This document shows, in pieces, positions 5,606-7,946 of a stretch of DNA of 7,946 nucleotides. A program made the translations under genes and the position numbers. This DNA comes from JAVVUQ01 sp036653075. GTDB lineage: Bacteria > Bacillota > Clostridia > Christensenellales > CAG-314. The first letter of the stretch is position 1. Every line of letters starts with the position of its first letter. Under the pieces are notes generated by a model, which worked only from the letters and a program-made list of their open reading frames with translations, did not search any database and was not told the DNA's origin. The stretch spans positions 1 to 7,946 of the forward strand of contig JAVVUQ010000073.1 in the NCBI GenBank assembly GCA_036653075.1. Direction: 5' to 3'.

Positions 5606-5649
5606 TTTTTATAGGTATTTTATAGGTTTTTTATAGGTTTTTTATGTGT
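5606..5649. repeat. 11-bp tandem repeat, four copies
   Basis: Four units of 11 bases, of the form TTTTTATAGGT, run at 5606, 5617, 5628 and 5639; the fourth is degenerate (ATGTG for ATAGG). They lie between the phosphodiesterase promoter and the stem-loops that follow the LRR gene. The rest of 5459-5605 holds no gene I can support. It contains two TAACGTTA sites (5512-5519 and a near copy at 5580-5587) and AT-rich sequence. Confidence 0.8.
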
Positions 5650-5675
5650 TTTAATTTATAAATTATTATATAAAT

Positions 5676-5711
5676 AAAAAAACTAAGGGCATTACTTACC
5701 TTTAGTTTTTT
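5676..5711 (-). terminator. Terminator of the LRR surface protein gene
   Basis: On the minus strand AAAAAACTAAAGG pairs with CCCTTAGTTTTTT (one A/C mismatch) and runs into T7. Positions 5677-5689 and 5699-5711 form the arms. On the plus strand the same stem has a G-U wobble instead, so it may also work in that direction. It lies about 140 bases after the LRR stop codon. Confidence 0.7.
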
Positions 5712-5714
5712 GTC

Positions 5715-5750
5715 GTTACGCTTAATTATATTATAATAATTAAGCGTAAC
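5715..5750. other. Perfect 15-bp stem-loop downstream of the LRR gene
   Basis: GTTACGCTTAATTAT (5715-5729) and ATAATTAAGCGTAAC (5736-5750) are perfectly complementary, with a six-base loop. In the LRR transcript this hairpin comes just before the terminator hairpin. On the plus strand it is followed by ATTTTT and could act as a terminator, but no plus-strand gene lies upstream. It may stabilise the mRNA 3' end, assist termination or block read-through into the phosphodiesterase gene. Confidence 0.7.
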
Positions 5751-5762
5751 ATTTTTAAGTTT

Positions 5763-5853
5763 ATGTTATTGATTTTTAATTTTATTTATGTTATTAGTTT
5801 TTTATGTTATTAGTTTTTAATTTTGTTTATGTTATTAGTTTTTTATGTTATTA
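5763..5853. repeat. 41-bp tandem repeat overlapping the LRR stop codon
   Basis: Two nearly identical 41-base copies (5763-5803 and 5804-5844, three differences) are followed by the first nine bases of a third, which runs into the LRR stop codon at 5851-5853. Each copy contains two ATGTTATT motifs, 25 and 16 bases apart. The array forms the first part of the LRR 3' untranslated region. Confidence 0.85.
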
Positions 5854-7946
5854 ATTAAATTTAATTTTGCAAACTGTTGCAAAGAAACTGCTTAGAATAA
5901 GTAACAATGTACCTACGGTAAGAAAATTGTTGTTTGCAGCAATAGCTACTACATTTGAAACTTTAGATAATTGTTTGTTATCAACTGTAGTTTTTTCACT
6001 ATTATCGTTTATTGAATCTGCTTCAATGCTTCCATCAGCGTTTACAGTAAAATGATTTTTAAAGTATGTTTTCCATATTGGTGTTTCATAGCTTATATTT
6101 GCTGTGTGGAATAATGTTAAATTCATTTCTGTTCCTATAACGCCCACAAAGTTCGAATATTGCAATTTCTCGTTTTCCATATAAACACTTTCAAGCATAG
6201 GAGCAACTTCACTGTTTATTCTAACTGATTTAAGATTTATATCTCCATAAAACGCTTTATCGCCAATCGCTTTTAATGTTGTAGGTAATACCACGTTTTC
6301 AAGAGTTAGGTTATTTATAAACGCTGCAGCGCCAATTTTAATAACGCCTTCAACAACGTTTATTGTTTTATCTGATTGTAATGACTTGTATAATATTGTT
6401 TTGTTACAATTATATAAAACATCATTTTCATATATGAAATTAGGATTATTATTTATATTAATTGATTTAATTTTTGCGCCGTTGAAAAACACTAAATCAA
6501 ATGCAAACGCAGGCACATTTTCACCAATTGTTACGCTCGTTAATTGTATACAATCAGCGAAAGCAAATACTCTAATTTCAGCATCGCCCACAATATTAAT
6601 ACTCTCTAAAGCTGAATTTGCAAATGCATTTTCGCTTATATACTTAACTGTTGAAAAATCAAACGATTTTAAATTCTGGCAGTTTTTAAATGTTGAATTT
6701 CCAATGTATTCTAATTTTGGAGCATTTATTGATTCAATTACTGACCCTTCAAAAACCGATTGTAAAAGATATTTCACGTTTGGCATTGAAACTGTCTTTA
6801 AATATTGATTGTTTATAAAACAATTAGCGTTTATCATTTCAATACTTTCATAAACATCAAAATGAGTATCTGTTTTTCCAAGTGGATAATATGCAAGCTC
6901 TGAAATAACTTTACTTGCTTTTTTATAAAGTACGCCATCATCTGATGCATAGATTTCGTGTCCATCTTCTACAACAATGCGTTCTAATCTTTTATTCCAT
7001 TGTAATAAAAATGCAAAATCGGGTTGCATAATTTCCATACCGTAATGCTTTGGTACTTTCCACATTGGATTTGCGCCTTTTTCAATATAAATTTCTCTGA
7101 GATTATACAAACCTGCAAATGCATCATAATTCCAAATTCCTTCCATTTTTTTAGAGATAACTAATTTTTCTAATCCGCAATTATAAAAACAGCCATTGCC
7201 AAATAAATTCGTTAAATGATCAATACCTTCAATTACTTTTAAATTTATACAACCATTAAACTCGCTAAGTATGCGTTCTACGCGATCGTATAAAAACACT
7301 ACTTTTTCTAACTGTAAGCAATTTTGGAAATTTAAGTAATCAGATGGTATTGCTCCTGCCAATGCTGGAATGATAATTTCTTTTATTTTACTATTGCTAA
7401 AATCAATATATACCATTTGCTCTAAATTTTTCGGAAATACAAAACTTTCTAAGTTTGGACAATTCCCTGTTACATCTTTAATTATCTTAACTGAATCAGG
7501 GAACGTAATATTTCGTATGGAATTACTAAGCGACAAAGCTCCAAATTCAACGATTTCTGCGCCGTTATAATCAATTTCTTGCAATGCTACGCAATCATAA
7601 AAACAAGCATCTGGAATTTTTGTAATTCCTGCGTGTAATTTAATACCACTTATCTTCTTTTCGTAAGTATAGTAACTTGACGTTGTAAATAATGATATTG
7701 AAATTTTACTATATTCATAAATAGTGATATTAGATTTAAGTTTATAAACTCCGTGTGAAAACTGCCCTTGTTGTAAAACATTTATTGTTTCTGGAACAAC
7801 AAATGTACCTTCATAATCCCCATATGGTTGCATAAACATTTTGGTTTTTGCATTGTCATATATTATTTCATTTTCCATTATCATAAATTCATTGTTTTTG
7901 CCAATAGAGTATACCATCTTCGGAGAATCACCACCTACTGTACAAT
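5851..7946 (-). CDS. BspA-like leucine-rich-repeat surface protein, N-terminus beyond window (partial)
   Basis: This is a cell-surface protein of the BspA/LRR_5 type, a family associated with adhesion and host or matrix binding; the ligand is unknown. At least 698 residues are visible. The frame has no stop between the ATG at 7915-7917 and the window edge, that ATG lacks a well-spaced ribosome binding site, and no signal peptide follows it, so the true start should lie beyond the window. Numbering from that Met, LRR units with the pattern aF..c..L..i..p fill about 90-575 (ACFYDCVALQEI, STFKNCQNLKSF, KAFYGDINLKSV). Three inserts resembling the family's DGVLYxxxxT..L..YP..VP element begin at about 16, 326 and 497 (ENEIIYDNAKTK, DDGVLYKK, ENDVLYNCNKT). 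A Ser/Asn/Asp-rich linker (about 625-660) leads to one membrane segment (about 664-683) and the tail CKIKFN. There is no LPXTG motif, so it is probably tail-anchored in the membrane. Confidence 0.88.
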   Translation of the reverse strand, partial: CTVGGDSPKMVYSIGKNNEFMIMENEIIYDNAKTKMFMQPYGDYEGTFVVPETINVLQQGQFSHGVYKLKSNITIYEYSKISISLFTTSSYYTYEKKISGIKLHAGITKIPDACFYDCVALQEIDYNGAEIVEFGALSLSNSIRNITFPDSVKIIKDVTGNCPNLESFVFPKNLEQMVYIDFSNSKIKEIIIPALAGAIPSDYLNFQNCLQLEKVVFLYDRVERILSEFNGCINLKVIEGIDHLTNLFGNGCFYNCGLEKLVISKKMEGIWNYDAFAGLYNLREIYIEKGANPMWKVPKHYGMEIMQPDFAFLLQWNKRLERIVVEDGHEIYASDDGVLYKKASKVISELAYYPLGKTDTHFDVYESIEMINANCFINNQYLKTVSMPNVKYLLQSVFEGSVIESINAPKLEYIGNSTFKNCQNLKSFDFSTVKYISENAFANSALESINIVGDAEIRVFAFADCIQLTSVTIGENVPAFAFDLVFFNGAKIKSININNNPNFIYENDVLYNCNKTILYKSLQSDKTINVVEGVIKIGAAAFINNLTLENVVLPTTLKAIGDKAFYGDINLKSVRINSEVAPMLESVYMENEKLQYSNFVGVIGTEMNLTLFHTANISYETPIWKTYFKNHFTVNADGSIEADSINDNSEKTTVDNKQLSKVSNVVAIAANNNFLTVGTLLLILSSFFATVCKIKFN

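Noticed and set aside
1..7946. tRNA, rRNA, insertion sequence, phage or toxin-antitoxin genes
   Set aside because: I looked for cloverleaf-like GC-richer segments, transposase motifs and small paired genes and found none.

Overview
This is a very AT-rich stretch of bacterial chromosome, apparently from a low-GC Bacillota (Clostridia-like) organism, probably host- or gut-associated. The evidence is the AT-rich codon choice, strong AGGAG-type ribosome binding sites, consensus sigma-A promoters, a RsmH with a basic N-terminal extension of a type I associate with Clostridia, and a large BspA-like leucine-rich-repeat surface protein. A run of exactly 100 N inside a tandem repeat indicates a draft scaffold or metagenome bin, so the sequence around 3992-4091 is a placeholder.

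Layout: 1-239 holds the 3' end of an unrecognised plus-strand gene. 240-559 is non-coding: a 24-bp tandem repeat, a bidirectional terminator and a 32-bp tandem repeat that reaches the next stop codon. A divergent member of the pyrroline-5-carboxylate reductase family (minus, 560-1303) and an NAD(P)-dependent malic enzyme (plus, 1491-2654) are transcribed divergently from two near-perfect sigma-A promoters whose -35 boxes sit back to back. The malic enzyme converges on rsmH (minus, 2812-3855), with a bidirectional terminator between them. Upstream of rsmH lies an AT-rich tandem array with a 48-bp composite period, interrupted by the assembly gap. Then come a secreted or membrane-anchored alkaline-phosphatase-superfamily phosphodiesterase (minus, 4168-5373), a 477-bp intergenic region with an 11-bp repeat, two stem-loops and a 41-bp repeat, and finally the 3' two thirds or so of a BspA-like LRR surface protein (minus, from 5851 past the window end).

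The genes do not form one operon or pathway: each has its own promoter or terminator wherever I can see the flanks. The metabolic pair (P5C reductase-like and malic enzyme) and rsmH are housekeeping-type genes, and the last two genes are cell-surface genes. I see no convincing new multigene system. The most distinctive feature is that three of the intergenic regions carry short AT-rich tandem repeats, each with a different period (24, 32, 48, 11 and 41 bp), several abutting or overlapping stop codons. The other points worth a look are the symmetric divergent promoter, the departures of the ProC-like protein from the family's conserved residues, and a phosphodiesterase that ends early at the edge of a repeat array.
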